Shown: piece after piece, positions 12,277 through 23,916 of the stretch
Layout of the letters: each line of letters begins with the position of its first letter
Position numbering within the stretch: position 1 is the first letter of the stretch
Source: Verpa conica
Lineage: Eukaryota; Ascomycota; Pezizomycetes; Pezizales; Morchellaceae
Direction of reading: 5' to 3'
Assembly (NCBI GenBank): GCA_033030425.1
Contig: JAUFSD010000008.1
Span: 1,116,001 to 1,180,000, forward strand
Length of the DNA stretch: 64,000 nt
Program-made: the position numbers and the translations under genes
The notes under the pieces: generated by a model
What the model was told of the DNA's origin: nothing
Seen by the model: only the letters and a program-made list of their open reading frames with translations
Database searches by the model: none

Positions 12277-15200
12277 ATGACGAGTAAAATTCTCTCGCAG
12301 ATCTTTAACAAGAACTCACAATCAATATACGAGACACTACGGGAAAACGAAGCAGCTAATAACTCTGATTCGGACTTGGACGATCTAGGAGAGCGAGCTG
12401 GAATGTTGCCGAGCCGGGGTGGGCCCGAACACTATGAGGAAGGCATGGACGACGACGATGAGAGCACTTTCGAGTTACGACACCAACCCCCAGCCCCGGC
12501 CTCGTCATCATTTCTAGCACAGTCAACACAACGTCCTTTCTTCGCCACAATGTCCCGCCCACGAGGGAATCGTTACGCCCCACCACGTTTTAGAGAGGAA
12601 GATCCCGAGGACAATGATGAGGTTCCAGCTTCTTTGCTTTTTGAGGCTGGAGGTTTGGGACCTGGCGGAAATAATAGACCGGGTAGAGGTGGCGGTGGAT
12701 TAAACACTGGAGAATTAGGTGGTGGTGGGCCAGGGCCTGCGACAGAGGCTTTGAGGAAGCGAAGCCTACAAGAACAGCAGTGGGCTGCTGCAACAGCGCA
12801 AATGCATGGCCAAGGGGATGAACAAGAAGCCAAAGAGGTTAGAAGGCAGGCAAGATTAGGTTTAATTGATCCAAAAGAGAGGGCTTTATGGAAGTGGGCC
12901 AACGTGGAGAACCTAGATAACTTCCTTAATGATGTGTGTTCTGTTTTTTATTGCTGAAAATATTGTGATGAGGCTACCACTAACTAGTTTACAGGTCTAC
13001 GATTATTTCTTAGGGAAGGGAATCTACAGCATTGCCCTTAGCCGACTTTTGAATTTATTGTGAGTATTACCCTTTGAGAGGGCCCGGAGCGTCGGCTTAC
13101 AGTAGACCTAGAACACTAGCCTTTGTTGTGGCATTTTCAACATTTCTCAGTTTGTGTATCGACTACCAATTAATTCGCAAAAAGGATAAATTTAAAGATG
13201 TTCTCGTTCAACACTGTATGAGCCGGTAAGAATAATATAACTAGTCTTCTTATTTCTATAGCTGGAGATTTTAGCTTACACATACAAGAATGTCGGGTAC
13301 AGCAACCTTCTTCTTATGGATGGTATCATTCTACTGGGTAATCAAAGCAATTCACTTTGTACTTGATATGCGGCGTCTCTGGGACATTCATAACTTTTAT
13401 ACCTATTTACTCGAAATACCCGATCAGGACATGCAAACTGTATCCTGGCAAGAAGTGGTTGCCCGTCTAATGGTTTTACGAGATGATAACCCCACAACAT
13501 CCGAGACGGTCCGCCGTCGTCATTATACTAATCAGTCCAAGCAAAGAATGGACGCCCATGACATTGCAAATAGATTAATGAGGAAAGAAAACTATCTTAT
13601 AGCACTTTTTAACAAAGAGATTTTAGACCTCACTATCCCACTCCCTTTCCTAAGGAACAGGGGTTCCATGTTGACGAAGACTCTGGAATGGAACTTAAGC
13701 TTAACTATCCTTGACTTTGTGTTCAATGAGCAGGGTCAGTTGAATAGTCTGTTTCTAAAGGAGGGTCATAGGAGAATATTAAGTGATGGGTGGGTGAATC
13801 CTTTTGGCAACTAACAGCCCAGCGCTGACACTTCATAGTTTGAAGAGACGGTTCATGTTCGCAGGGGGGATGAATATCATTACTGCTCCATTTATCGCTA
13901 CATATTTCCTCCTGGTTTTCTTACTTAGAAACGTACATGTCAGTGCCAAACTCTCTTATCCTTTTTCGAAGAAGCTACTAATTTCCTTTGATACCTAGGA
14001 TTTTATTAAAACCCCGGCACGAATTGGCCATAGGCAGTATACTCCTTTGGCAGAATGGAAGTTCCGAGAGTTTAACGAATTACATCATCTTTTCCACATG
14101 AGACTTGATATGAGCTATCCTGCAGCCGAGGCCTATGTTGATCAATTTCCAAAGGAAAAAACAGCTCAAATTGCACGGTAATTATCTATTGTATTAGTAA
14201 AATATGTCTCAATACTAATTTGAACCTAGATTCGTTTCCTTTGTCGCCGGGTCCTTACTAAGTGTTTTGGCTATTGCTTCATTGATTGATAGTGACTTAA
14301 TTCAAGGGTTCGAGATAACACCAAACATGACAGCCCTCACATATATAGCGATTCTTACGACAATCGTGGCTGTCACTAGAGGAATGCTTCCTGAAGAGAA
14401 TACCATATACGACCCTGAATGGTCCCTCCGTAATGTTATCCAACATACACATTATATGCCTTCTCATTGGAAGGAAAAATTACGATCAGATGAAGTAAAT
14501 ATTTCTCAATTTGTTGACTCTCATAATATAGTGTGGCTAAGTTTTCTAGGTTAAACGAGACTTTATGACACTATATGACATGAAGGTTTCAATATTTATC
14601 AATGAAATCATGAGTGTCTTCTTCACTCCATTTGTCCTTTGGTGGTCTTTGCCAAAATGCAGTGACAGGGTCATCGATTTCTTCAGAGAGTTTACAGTTC
14701 ACGTCGATGGTATTGGCTATGTATGCAGTTTTGCAGTCTTCAATTTTCAAAAGCCTGGGGTAAGTGATAATTTCTTAAAGTAATAAGAAGAATAAATAGG
14801 AGATATGATACTTATCAAAGAAAATTAATAGCATAATGTGGAGGATCTTCGTGAGGAGTATTTCTCTTCAAAAGATAATAAGATGCTCTCTTCCTACTTG
14901 GGTTTTATGGACCAATACCATGGGACCCAAATCAAAACTGGCCACGGGAAACGGCAACACCAGGGGTCTATGCGTCCTTACATGACGTCACCAGTAATGA
15001 CCGCCGATATGGGTAAATCGGCTTACAACCAATATCCCCATAACCGACGCCAGGAGAACCCCGGTTCAGGAATGGGTAAATCTATACATCGAGAAAGCCC
15101 GGTAAGAATAGGCGCCTCAATGATGCAATCATCGCTTCTAGACCCGCAACACCAACCACCAGCTCATGGTGTGTTTTCAAGAAGTATGAGACAGCCAATG

Positions 15201-15452
15201 TTCCATCCACAATCTGCAGAATCATTGAGAGAGGAGGAGGAGGAGGAGGAGGAGGAATCAATTCCAAGACACGATGGCAAGCAGAGGTATAGAAGTAATT
15301 TAGGGGAGAGTTTTATGTCGACGCATGTCACTGCAACTATGATGGAAGCTACTGAGGAAGAGCAGAGTGGCCCGAGGACCAATGTATTGGACTTGTTGAA
15401 CCAATTCGTAGGTGGTGGTGGGGAAGGCGCGGGAAGACCAGGCGTTATATAA
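12277..15452 (+). CDS. ATG9: Autophagy-related protein 9, lipid scramblase
   Basis: Nine exons: join(12277..12933,12995..13059,13112..13225,13289..13789,13839..13932,13999..14177,14230..14494,14550..14759,14832..15452), 901 residues. ATG9 is the multispanning membrane protein of Golgi-derived vesicles that seed the phagophore, and it scrambles lipids during its growth. The N-terminal 200 residues are disordered and acidic. The conserved core follows: [93 protein letters not shown]-type [17 protein letters not shown], then [19 protein letters not shown]. Hydrophobic helices fall in [18 protein letters not shown], the FAGGMN segment and [16 protein letters not shown]. The C-terminal tail is low-complexity with a Glu run encoded by a GAG microsatellite (15234-15256). 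All joins are in phase. Confidence 0.95.
15234..15256 (+). repeat. GAG trinucleotide run coding a Glu tract in ATG9
   Basis: Eight or so GAG/GAA codons in a row within the last ATG9 exon give an acidic tract in the disordered C-terminal tail. Length polymorphism between strains is likely because the repeat is nearly pure. Confidence 0.8.
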
Positions 15453-15979
15453 TATATTTGCCATTGGGCCCCTTAGTCAAATTTTCATTAGTTCAGACAT
15501 TACTTACAGAGTTTATTTTGCTAGTAAGGGATGATAAAGTTATACCTATAGGAGGTGTTTTTTTTGCTTTCTCGTTCTTTTTCCTGTCACTGGGGAATGC
15601 ATGTATTTGGGTCATTCATGCTCGTTTTCTGTAGTCTCGCCCGCGTTTTATAGCCGCATGTTATGTAATAAGGTCTTCCCCTAGCCGTCTGTGATGGTAG
15701 CGTAAACTAATACACTTTATATATATATCAAATATAATAGCTTATGTTTCTAGGCCCTTCTATGAGTTCCTAGAAAATAGCAGCATACCTAGCACTCCCG
15801 GCGTTGGAGTATATACGTATATGGTATCGAATAGGCATAGTAGGGTACAAGCAGGCTTTGAGTCTACTATGATGTAGGAGTATATATATAGAGCATGAGT
15901 AATCCTAAGCCTACAATCTACTTCTCCCTTTCATTTTCGGATATAAAGTAAATATCGAGTGATAGCTAGTGAGGTTTTT

Positions 15980-16025
15980 ATGGAAGCACAAATCGGTCAA
16001 CGTTTAACCTACCACTGGTGGTAAA
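15980..16025. repeat. Dispersed repeat fragment, copy 1
   Basis: The stretch AAGCACAAATCGGTCAA followed by a palindromic ACCACTGGTGGTAAATT core resembles 29434-29472 (AAGCGCAAATCAGTCAA followed by TTTACCACTACTAGTAG). Near 16618-16634 an inverted copy of the core (AAATTACCACCAGTGG, one mismatch) suggests both may be ends of one roughly 625-bp element. The element type is not recognised. Confidence 0.45.
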
Positions 16026-16158
16026 TTAAAGTAGAAAAACGCTGGATTCCAGCGCCTGCGCATGCTATTTCATCGAATCCAGTACCCTGTAATTCATATT
16101 ATCATCTAGCTAAAGGCTTAGTAAACTAGGTAATGACCGATTTATACTGTACGGTGTA

Positions 16159-16423
16159 CTCAGGCGTTTATTAAATACTCGCAGGGAGGTTGCAACCTTA
16201 GGCAACACTCAAAATTATGTGTGGGAGGTAGTAGCAACAAAACAACATGATAAGACAACAAACACAATCACAATAACAATATAGATTTATCACAGTAGCT
16301 CTGGGTACTATAGATAACTTATTCCTGGCTTTGTGTATGATTTTGGGGTTTTTCTGTGAAAGGGTTTTGGTGAGTTTTGGTGCTGTGTCTCTCCTCACTA
16401 CGAGTATTTAATAAACGCCTGAG
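16159..16423. mobile_element. MITE, 265 bp, TA target site, 23-bp perfect TIRs
   Basis: The ends are CTCAGGCGTTTATTAAATAC plus TCG on the left and the exact reverse complement on the right, flanked by TA at 16157-16158 and 16424-16425. TA duplication with short perfect inverted repeats and no coding capacity is the structure of a Tc1/mariner-type miniature element. A 66-codon ORF inside (16198-16398) matches nothing and is probably chance. Confidence 0.85.
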
Positions 16424-16443
16424 TATGTGTCAAACCTATTTTA

Positions 16444-16545
16444 CTAGCGATGCCGATAGATCAGTGGGTCAGGTGATTTATCTTTGTAAAGATAATCTCT
16501 CCACCAGATAGGTCACCTGACCCACTGAGTTTTCGGCATCGCTAG
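16444..16545. mobile_element. MITE, 102 bp, TA target site
   Basis: Ends CTAGCGATGCCGA and TCGGCATCGCTAG are inverted and flanked by TA at 16442-16443 and 16546-16547. Inner parts of the arms (AGTGGGTCAGGTGA and TCACCTGACCCACT) also pair, so almost the whole element folds into a hairpin. It lies only 20 bp from the 265-bp element but shares no end sequence with it. Confidence 0.85.
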
Positions 16546-17726
16546 TACCACTGTGATACTAGAGCACTGGAATTCAGAGGCCCGTACCACTATTAGGGAA
16601 CTGAGGACTACTGGTAGTAAATTACCACCAGTGGCATTTATTTTACCACTAGTATAGGCTTCTTAATTTCAGTACAATGGAGGTATGATATGATAATTCC
16701 GAATTTTAGTACCCTAGTAACACTGGTGATAAAATAGGTTTTGACATATTCACCGCTCCATAGATTTACGCTCCCATATCCATACGTTTTCATTCATTAC
16801 CTCCTGTTTGTTAATTTTACCTCAAAATTTATTCGCCTGATAATTCGATTCAGGTAACTTTAGACTATTTCAAGTGTAGCCCATCCTAAATTACTTTAGA
16901 CGTTTACCTGTTGCTTCGATTCTAGGTAAAGTGGGTGGCAAACGATTATATGCGGCAAAAGACAATCGTTGAGACCATGTGTGAACCCTGGCGAATTTTT
17001 CAGAGCCACAATCTGGGCCAGTCCGGCAATTTACAGTAGCACATTACATGTATGTATGTATATATCGTGGAGCAAGATCCTTGGTGTTTTAAAGATTGTA
17101 TGCATAGACACTAAGGGCTAGGGTTATTGGAAGCAGCTGGAAATACTCCCAGCCTCCAACGTCGAGTGTTCGCCTGTCCATTGCTTTTCTATTCCACGCA
17201 CCAAAAAAAGAAGGAAATCAACCAAAAGAAACGTCTCCTCTCTCTCAGCCTCCACTTCTCCACCCCAGACCAGCCCACCTAATCCCGGCTCTCTCCCCAG
17301 TTTCCTACTGCCCCTACTACATCTCATCTTCCTATCACCTTCCTGCCATACACTTCACTTCACACCCCAACCGAATTTCTCTTTCTCTTACGCTTTCCCA
17401 CGATCAGTCAATCAGATCCCTGTCACCCAAGCGTCGGCAGCACCACTTCATCACGCTCGGTTTTTCACTCCTCCCCTCCTACTTTCCTCCTCCCCTTTTC
17501 TCTAACTCGACCCTTCCCTATACTTCACCAAAATACAGCGAACGCCCTACTATACGTCTAGATCATATTCTCACTTGTTGTGTGGATCTATAACTATCTA
17601 CCTCGCTCTCCGCATCTTGTCCCCTCACACTATCTAGTTGGTGTCGACTGCATTGTCACCAGATCGCCCCCCGTTCCTGCACTGAATCTTTCTGTTTCTC
17701 ACTACCATTACCACTTCTTCACATAA

Positions 17727-19636
17727 ATGGCGACCGCACTCGCCGAACAACTTGAGTCTACTTCGTTAGAGTGAGTCTTTCATTTTATATACCCCATCCT
17801 GGTTGGCGTAGCAACAATCGCTCGTTACCCATCCACTGCTAGCTTGCTTATCAGAACCGTTTCTTCAGGGGACAAGACCCAGACTGGAAATCAAAACTGA
17901 AAGCCCCGAAAAAGGACTTGAGGCCACAGACAGAGGTATGCCCTACTTTCTAAACATCTGGGTTTATGGATTGACTTTACCCGACCTGAATGAGAGGAAT
18001 TAACAAGAACTAGGATGTCACTGCCACAAAAGGTCTCGATTTCGAGGACCTCTACATCAAACGGGAGCTGCTTATGGGTATTTTTGAGGCTGGTTTCGAG
18101 AAACCATCACCCATTCAAGAAGAAACAATCCCCGTAGCATTGACAGGCCGTGATATCCTTGCTCGCGCCAAAAATGGTACAGGGAAGACAGCCGCTTTCG
18201 TAATTCCCGCTCTTGAGAGGGTAAACCCAAAAAGTACTAAAACACAGGCGCTCATCCTTGTACCAACAAGAGAACTCGCCTTGCAAACCTCGCAAGTCTG
18301 TAAGACATTGGGGAAACATCTCGGCATCAATGTTATGGTTACTACCGGAGGAACAGGACTGAAGGACGATATCATTCGTTTAAATGAGGCTGTGCATATT
18401 CTCGTTGGAACACCTGGCAGAATCCTTGATCTTGCAGGCAAGGGAGTGGCCGATTTCAGCGAGTGTCCAACATTCATCATGGATGAGGCGGATAAGCTTC
18501 TTAGCCCTGAGTTCACACCTATCATTGAACAACTCCTTGCCTACTTCCCCAACGACCGACAGATAATGTTGTTTAGTGCGACCTTTCCCCTTGTCGTGAA
18601 AAGCTTTATGGTATAGTTTTCTATAACTACAGATAACAAAACTCAAGTATTAACAGCTTATAGGACAAACACCTGAATAAACCTTACGAGATCAATTTGA
18701 TGGACGAGCTCACTCTCCGTGGTGTGACACAATATTATGCCTTTGTAGAAGAGAAGCAGAAAGTTCACTGCCTTAATACTCTCTTTTCAAAGGTATAACA
18801 ATATAAGTTCTTTTAATCTTCCTAGTTGCTTACTGACTTTTAACTAGCTCCAAATTAATCAATCTATAATCTTCTGCAACTCAACAAATCGGGTCGAGTT
18901 ACTTGCCAAGAAAATCACCGAACTTGGTTACTCGTGTTTCTACTCCCACGCAAAAATGCTCCAAAATCATCGCAACCGTGTCTTTCATGACTTCAGAAAT
19001 GGAGTTTGCCGTAATCTTGTATGCTCAGATCTTCTCACTCGCGGTATTGATATTCAGGCTGTAAATGTCGTTATCAATTTTGATTTCCCAAAAAATGCGG
19101 AGACATATCTCCATCGTATCGGTCGTTCGGGTAGATTTGGACACCTTGGTCTTGCCATCAATCTTATCAATTGGGAAGACAGGTAAATCCCAATTAACTT
19201 TTCTCCAAGCAGTATTCTAACATTTTTCAGGTTCAATCTTTACAAAATCGAACAAGAGCTTGGCACTGAGATTCAACCGATACCCCCAACAATTGATAAA
19301 AAGCTTTACGTTTATGACTCACCAGAATCTATCCCACGACCTCCTTCGACACCTCAACCAACACGATCAAACCAGGGGGATAACCAGAATCCCCAGCAAC
19401 TACAACCGCGAACTGCAAATCACGTGCCCCATAACCGTACCCCAAACCACGGACAAGGGAGGGGTCGAGGATTTCAACAGCAAGGTCCTGGCCAGTACCA
19501 TAACCAAGGATTTAACCAGCAGCAGCAACAGAACCGTCGCCCTGGGCCCCGATACAATCAGAACCAAAACCAACCGGGAGGACGACCGAACGGCTTTAGT
19601 CCAGCTGATGCTGGGCCGTCTGTACGGGCCCAATAG
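17727..19636 (+). CDS. DHH1: ATP-dependent RNA helicase DHH1 (DDX6 family)
   Basis: Six exons: join(17727..17770,17869..17935,18014..18610,18664..18792,18848..19182,19231..19636), 525 residues. DHH1 is the DEAD-box helicase of P-bodies that promotes decapping and translational repression. Motifs in order: Q motif [11 protein letters not shown], motif [22 protein letters not shown], motif II MDEAD in [14 protein letters not shown], motif [38 protein letters not shown], and motif [12 protein letters not shown]. The family-specific [20 protein letters not shown] is present. The C-terminal 115 residues are a Gln/Asn/Pro/Gly-rich disordered tail, as in other fungal DHH1 proteins. The ATG at 17727 gives [12 protein letters not shown]. 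The pyrimidine-rich leader upstream fits a highly expressed gene. Confidence 0.96.
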
Positions 19637-22538
19637 TCCGTAAAGTTCAGGTATAAAGCGAACGGGGGGTGGCGGTAGGAGGGTGAGTGGTAGGAATGGG
19701 AGGGGTTGTTTGATATACTTGTTAAAATTAAGAGGGGGGATACCAAAGTGAAACATCGGGTAATGGCATGCAGCGATTCGGATACCTACGACTCAATAGC
19801 ATGTGGAGGGATGTACATTATGGCAAAGAGAGTTCGGCGAAAAAGCACTGTTCGAGTTGATAAATCGGAAATTTAGGGAAGGCGTCAACAGTGCAAACCG
19901 AACAGGCCTTTTCTTTCATTCTCGATTGGGCTTTTGTAAAGTTCTTATTCGTCTTCTTCATTCATTTTTTATCCTGCTTTCTTGTTCCTTTTTTTTTTTT
20001 TTTCTGGGGGTGATTTGCGGGAACGAATGATGATATGGTTGTTGGGTTTTGAAGGCGCATGGTTTTTCTTTTTTCCTTACATATCTCTCTTTTGCATGGT
20101 TTTTCGGTGCGGCTTTTGTTTTCTTGATCCTTCCTGTGTCCTGACACCTGGACATGCCTTGTGATACTGTGTTTTTACTCCCTTTGTAGGAACAAACAGA
20201 GCTGGGGTCAGGATTGGAAGCTAGGGCTGGTTGGGTTGTGTGCATACGGCGGAAGATGGTGGGAATATGGGATATCTACGGTTTATGTCGTAGGTGGACA
20301 GATTCTGGAATGTGGCTTTGGTTTGCCTACTATGAGGAGGTTGGGGAAGGTTGGAGAAGGGAAGATGTGATTTGGGACAACACGACAAGCCGATTGTGCA
20401 TTTTCGTCGACGGTCGGAAACGAAAACGAACAAAAACGGTCAACTAATTATAATTCAATCCCTGCGATAGGCAATTTGAATATAGGCGGAGGAGCAAATG
20501 AGTATCGATCTACTAGCTTTGGTATGAGACTGGAGTGTCTGCTATTAGAAAGCTCGGGCGGAGGAAGGACTGAATAGCTGCCAGCTTCTTCCTCTTATGA
20601 ACTCTCTACTCGCATATCGCCTTCTACCAATAGCTATGGAACCGGAACCGAAATCTAGATATTTAGGGAAAGATGAAATACTTGATAGAAAGATTCCGGG
20701 ACAAAAAAAAGGAAAACAAACCGAGACGAGACATGCTGGATACTGTTACTCTAGAGCTGGACAAATAAGTGGAAGTTGGAGGATTTAAGGGGAGTGTGGT
20801 TGTCTTTCATATCTTTCTATTTCATCTCCTCGGTATTTGTCCGGTCTTACATTACTGTCAGAGAGGGAGGGTTTAGCATGTTATATAGTTACGGCAGTAC
20901 TCTACTACAGTGATTAGTACATGTATTTGTCTAGGAGAGCGCATGAATAAAAACAACCGTCTCTATTTCTGCTTTGCTTGTCTGTATTATCGGGTTCTCT
21001 AGCCTATGATGTTAAAACTCACTAAGACTTAACTTTCTCCTTATAATTCATTGAACATATGTTGTATGTTGGATAGTTTATATAGTCATATGCTATCACT
21101 CGTCTTGCCAACAAGTGACCAAAGCTCTAAAAATAGATGTTTATTTTAGTAAATTTTCTCTAGACACTACTATAGTTTTCTACTACGGCTTCTGATCTTA
21201 CACAATAATCAGCCAAGTAGTCTCACCTTATATATAGTACCTAAGTTTAGGTTACTATTATTATATAGAGGCAAAAATAACCACGCATTGACACCTCAAA
21301 AGAAGCACAATCACAGCCACAAGAGCAAATAGATTAGTCTGATAAAGTATTGGCATAAATAACAGTACCAGATAAACATTTCTATCATAGAAAAATATCT
21401 TATTAATTACCCAGGTTTACTCTATTATAGGTTCTTGCCACAACACACAACCTGATATAGCAGGACCCAATACTTCAACAAAACCCCTTTTTTCTGACTA
21501 TTATATGGTATATATTATATAATATCTATACTTGAAGTGATATTTCCTACTGAATTAAAATACTCAATAGAAAGTACAAGGTAGTTTTAGCTATTAAGGC
21601 ACCCTGTGAATGTAAACTCCCAAATAGTACATTGCATTTTCTCCCTTGGCAGAAAGAAATTCCCAGTAATGTATATGGTCAAGTGTGTAAATTTCTCATC
21701 TTTGTCTAATTAGTTGAACTTTAAAGGTGGAGGCGAGTTGTCACTAGATAAATAGATGGTTATTTGTGTCCATAAAATACGCCACAAAGGTGATAACCAT
21801 CTATTCCCTGGAGACTCGAGTACAAAGAAAACTCTATGACTATTTTCAGTCATTTTATAACTACAGCCTCATTGTAAAAAAAAAACTTCAAATTATGCCA
21901 GTGATAAATAAACCTATGTACATAGCAGTTCCTGATACTAGGAATATGAGGGAATAGGGCATCTGCTACTATTAGTTGTGTTTACTACAGGAGCACTGGG
22001 AAGGGTGGAGAAACATTTGATTGAGCACCTTCAAAGTCTACTAGTCTCTATACCCTAAAGCCCTCTTTATTGCTTTTAGCATAAGTATAGCTCTAGTAAT
22101 TTTATTGTAAATTCATACCCGACAAATGAAAACCCCATTATTTTATACCACTAGTTATAAGGGGGCTGTTTATTTCATGGGTCTTTAAATGTGAGTGATC
22201 AACCATGACTATAGACTAACATACTTATCCTTCACGGATTTCCCTTTCGCGCAGGCTAACAGTTTAGGTATATTGCACCAATATGCGACACTAATGACTA
22301 ATACTATCACAAGTAATAATACCCATGAAAATCCACTAGGTTGGAATCACGGAGTAAAAAGATTAAAGTTTGATTTTCCTGAACTCGTGTCATGATTTAC
22401 GGTTGACATGTATTTTGGACAAAACCAATCACGGGGGAATCTCTATCACAAGTCATGTTCTTGGATAGCATACAAAAGCATAGTAAACAGGAACTCGTAC
22501 GACCGCCGCTAAACCTAAGTTTCCGGAGCGTACGCCAT
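19637..22538. other. Long intergenic region DHH1-PRE2
   Basis: About 2.9 kb between two convergent genes. The first several hundred bases probably include the DHH1 3' UTR, with a T run at 19989-20003. From about 20850 to 22400 the sequence is AT-rich with scattered short ORFs of no recognisable family; it could be old, decayed transposon sequence. The only clear structure is a small inverted repeat at 21751-21805. Confidence 0.55.
21751..21805. repeat. Small perfect inverted repeat
   Basis: AATAGATGGTTAT at 21751-21763 and its reverse complement ATAACCATCTATT at 21793-21805 form a 13-bp perfect stem around a 29-base spacer. It is not flanked by a clear target duplication, so it may be a transposon relic or chance. 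Confidence 0.6.
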
Positions 22539-23609
22539 CTAGAAGTCTGTTGCAACGTTTGAGAACTCGCCCTTTTCCAGTTTAGTCCTCCAGAACACAG
22601 GGTTAGTATCAGTGAAACCATGCTTAGTCCATCCCTCCTCTTTAACGTGGTATAAGTTTATCGAACCACCAGAGTACGCGTCCTAAATCTTTGTCAGTCT
22701 TTGATATACTATACCATATGACAAGGGAGAGATATTTACTCTATGAGTAGCGGCCAAAATAGACCTAGCACCTAATGCCAATGCCTCCTCAACACCAAGG
22801 TTATAGTCATATTCCCGATCCAATACACCGTAGGCAAAAGTCTGGCCAGATCCCACACAAAATAGGTTGCCCGAAAGACGGGTACCATCTGAATCGATAT
22901 AGTAGAGAGCAGGTCCCTCAAGAGCCGTTACACCCGCCATCATAGTACCCATAGATAATCCCATGCCCTTATAGGAGTAGACAAGGTTTGAGAGGATCTT
23001 AGAAGCGGCAGCGACTGAGATCCGGCGTTTATGACGGAGTTCGTGGAGACGGCACTCAATGCCGAGATAGTTTAACCAGTATTGACAATCAGCTGCACCA
23101 CCGGCCATTGTTCCAAGCATCTTATCACTGCAGTGATGTTAGTATCTTGGTGAATCTTATTAGGTCAGAGTCTTTGTTGATGGTACTTGAGGGCGGGGAT
23201 TGTTACTTGATCTCGATGACCTTCTTAACGGTCTGTGATGCGATCCAGCTTCCGGCTGTGGCACGGGAATCGGTGGCGACGATAATACCACCCTTGAATC
23301 TGAATGCAAGGGTTGTAGTTCCATGAGCGATCTTTATAGGGCAGTCAGGGTTGGCATGGTCGTCTGTTGCTGTACGAAGGAATGCAGTTGGCTATTGTAG
23401 TTAAAGGCAATGTCAATATTTTCTCCTCTCCCAATACCGAGTATATTTGAAGTGAGAGATTAGGACTTTATGCATACCTGAGAGATAGGAGGTAGCGAGA
23501 ACTTGAGGTCTAGTGATGGTTTTGTAGACTGAAACTGAAGGGACGAGTTCTCGTCGTCGTCAAAGAAGTCGTCCTGTGGAGTGGAGTACTTAGCGATGAG
23601 GGTATCCAT
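22539..23609 (-). CDS. PRE2: 20S proteasome subunit beta 5 (chymotrypsin-like)
   Basis: Four exons: join(22539..22682,22740..23127,23207..23391,23478..23609), 282 residues. This is the beta-5 subunit that provides the chymotrypsin-like site of the 20S core. It is made as a precursor and cleaved between Gly and Thr in [12 protein letters not shown], leaving the catalytic N-terminal Thr. The propeptide is about 75 residues. Visible core motifs are [14 protein letters not shown] (catalytic Asp), [21 protein letters not shown] (Lys region), [65 protein letters not shown], and the tail [14 protein letters not shown]. All joins keep phase. Head-to-head with CTP1, 307 bp between start codons. Confidence 0.96.
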
Positions 23610-23916
23610 GATGAATGGATATTCAGATAAATCTAGGGAATAAGATGGACGATTCTTGGATGAGAGGTGGTTGATAGATAGAAGACTGAATATTCCCAGT
23701 AGCTTAGAGGGCAAGTTAGTGGAGATAGCTATTGTGGAGGTTGAAGTCCCCCACGCAGCGCCAAGCCCCACATGATCCCCTCGCCTTCGAGCCTCATAAA
23801 CCCAAGTCATCACTCGTCCCCTGTTTAGAACCCCACAACCGCCGGCTTTCCTCGTCTTGCAGACTTTTCCCTGCATAATTTTGCAAAATGTCTATAAACA
23901 GGAAGAATGATAAGGC
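23610..23916. promoter_or_regulatory. Shared divergent promoter region of PRE2 and CTP1
   Basis: Only 307 bp separate the two start codons, so the promoters overlap or are shared. I looked for the yeast proteasome control element (GGTGGCAAA) and did not find an exact copy; no other site can be claimed by eye. Confidence 0.55.

Larger units (their letters stand above)
15453..17726. other. Intergenic region ATG9-DHH1 with miniature transposons
   Basis: About 2.27 kb. The left third holds the ATG9 3' UTR. The centre carries two TA-flanked inverted-repeat elements (16159-16423 and 16444-16545), and ACCACTGGTGGTAA-type motifs near 16010, 16620 and 16650. From about 17180 to 17726 the sequence is strongly CT-rich and is the DHH1 promoter and 5' UTR. 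Confidence 0.7.

Noticed and set aside
20161..20447. ORFs downstream of DHH1
   Set aside because: Overlapping frames, no motif, no plausible splice context; likely 3' UTR or intergenic.
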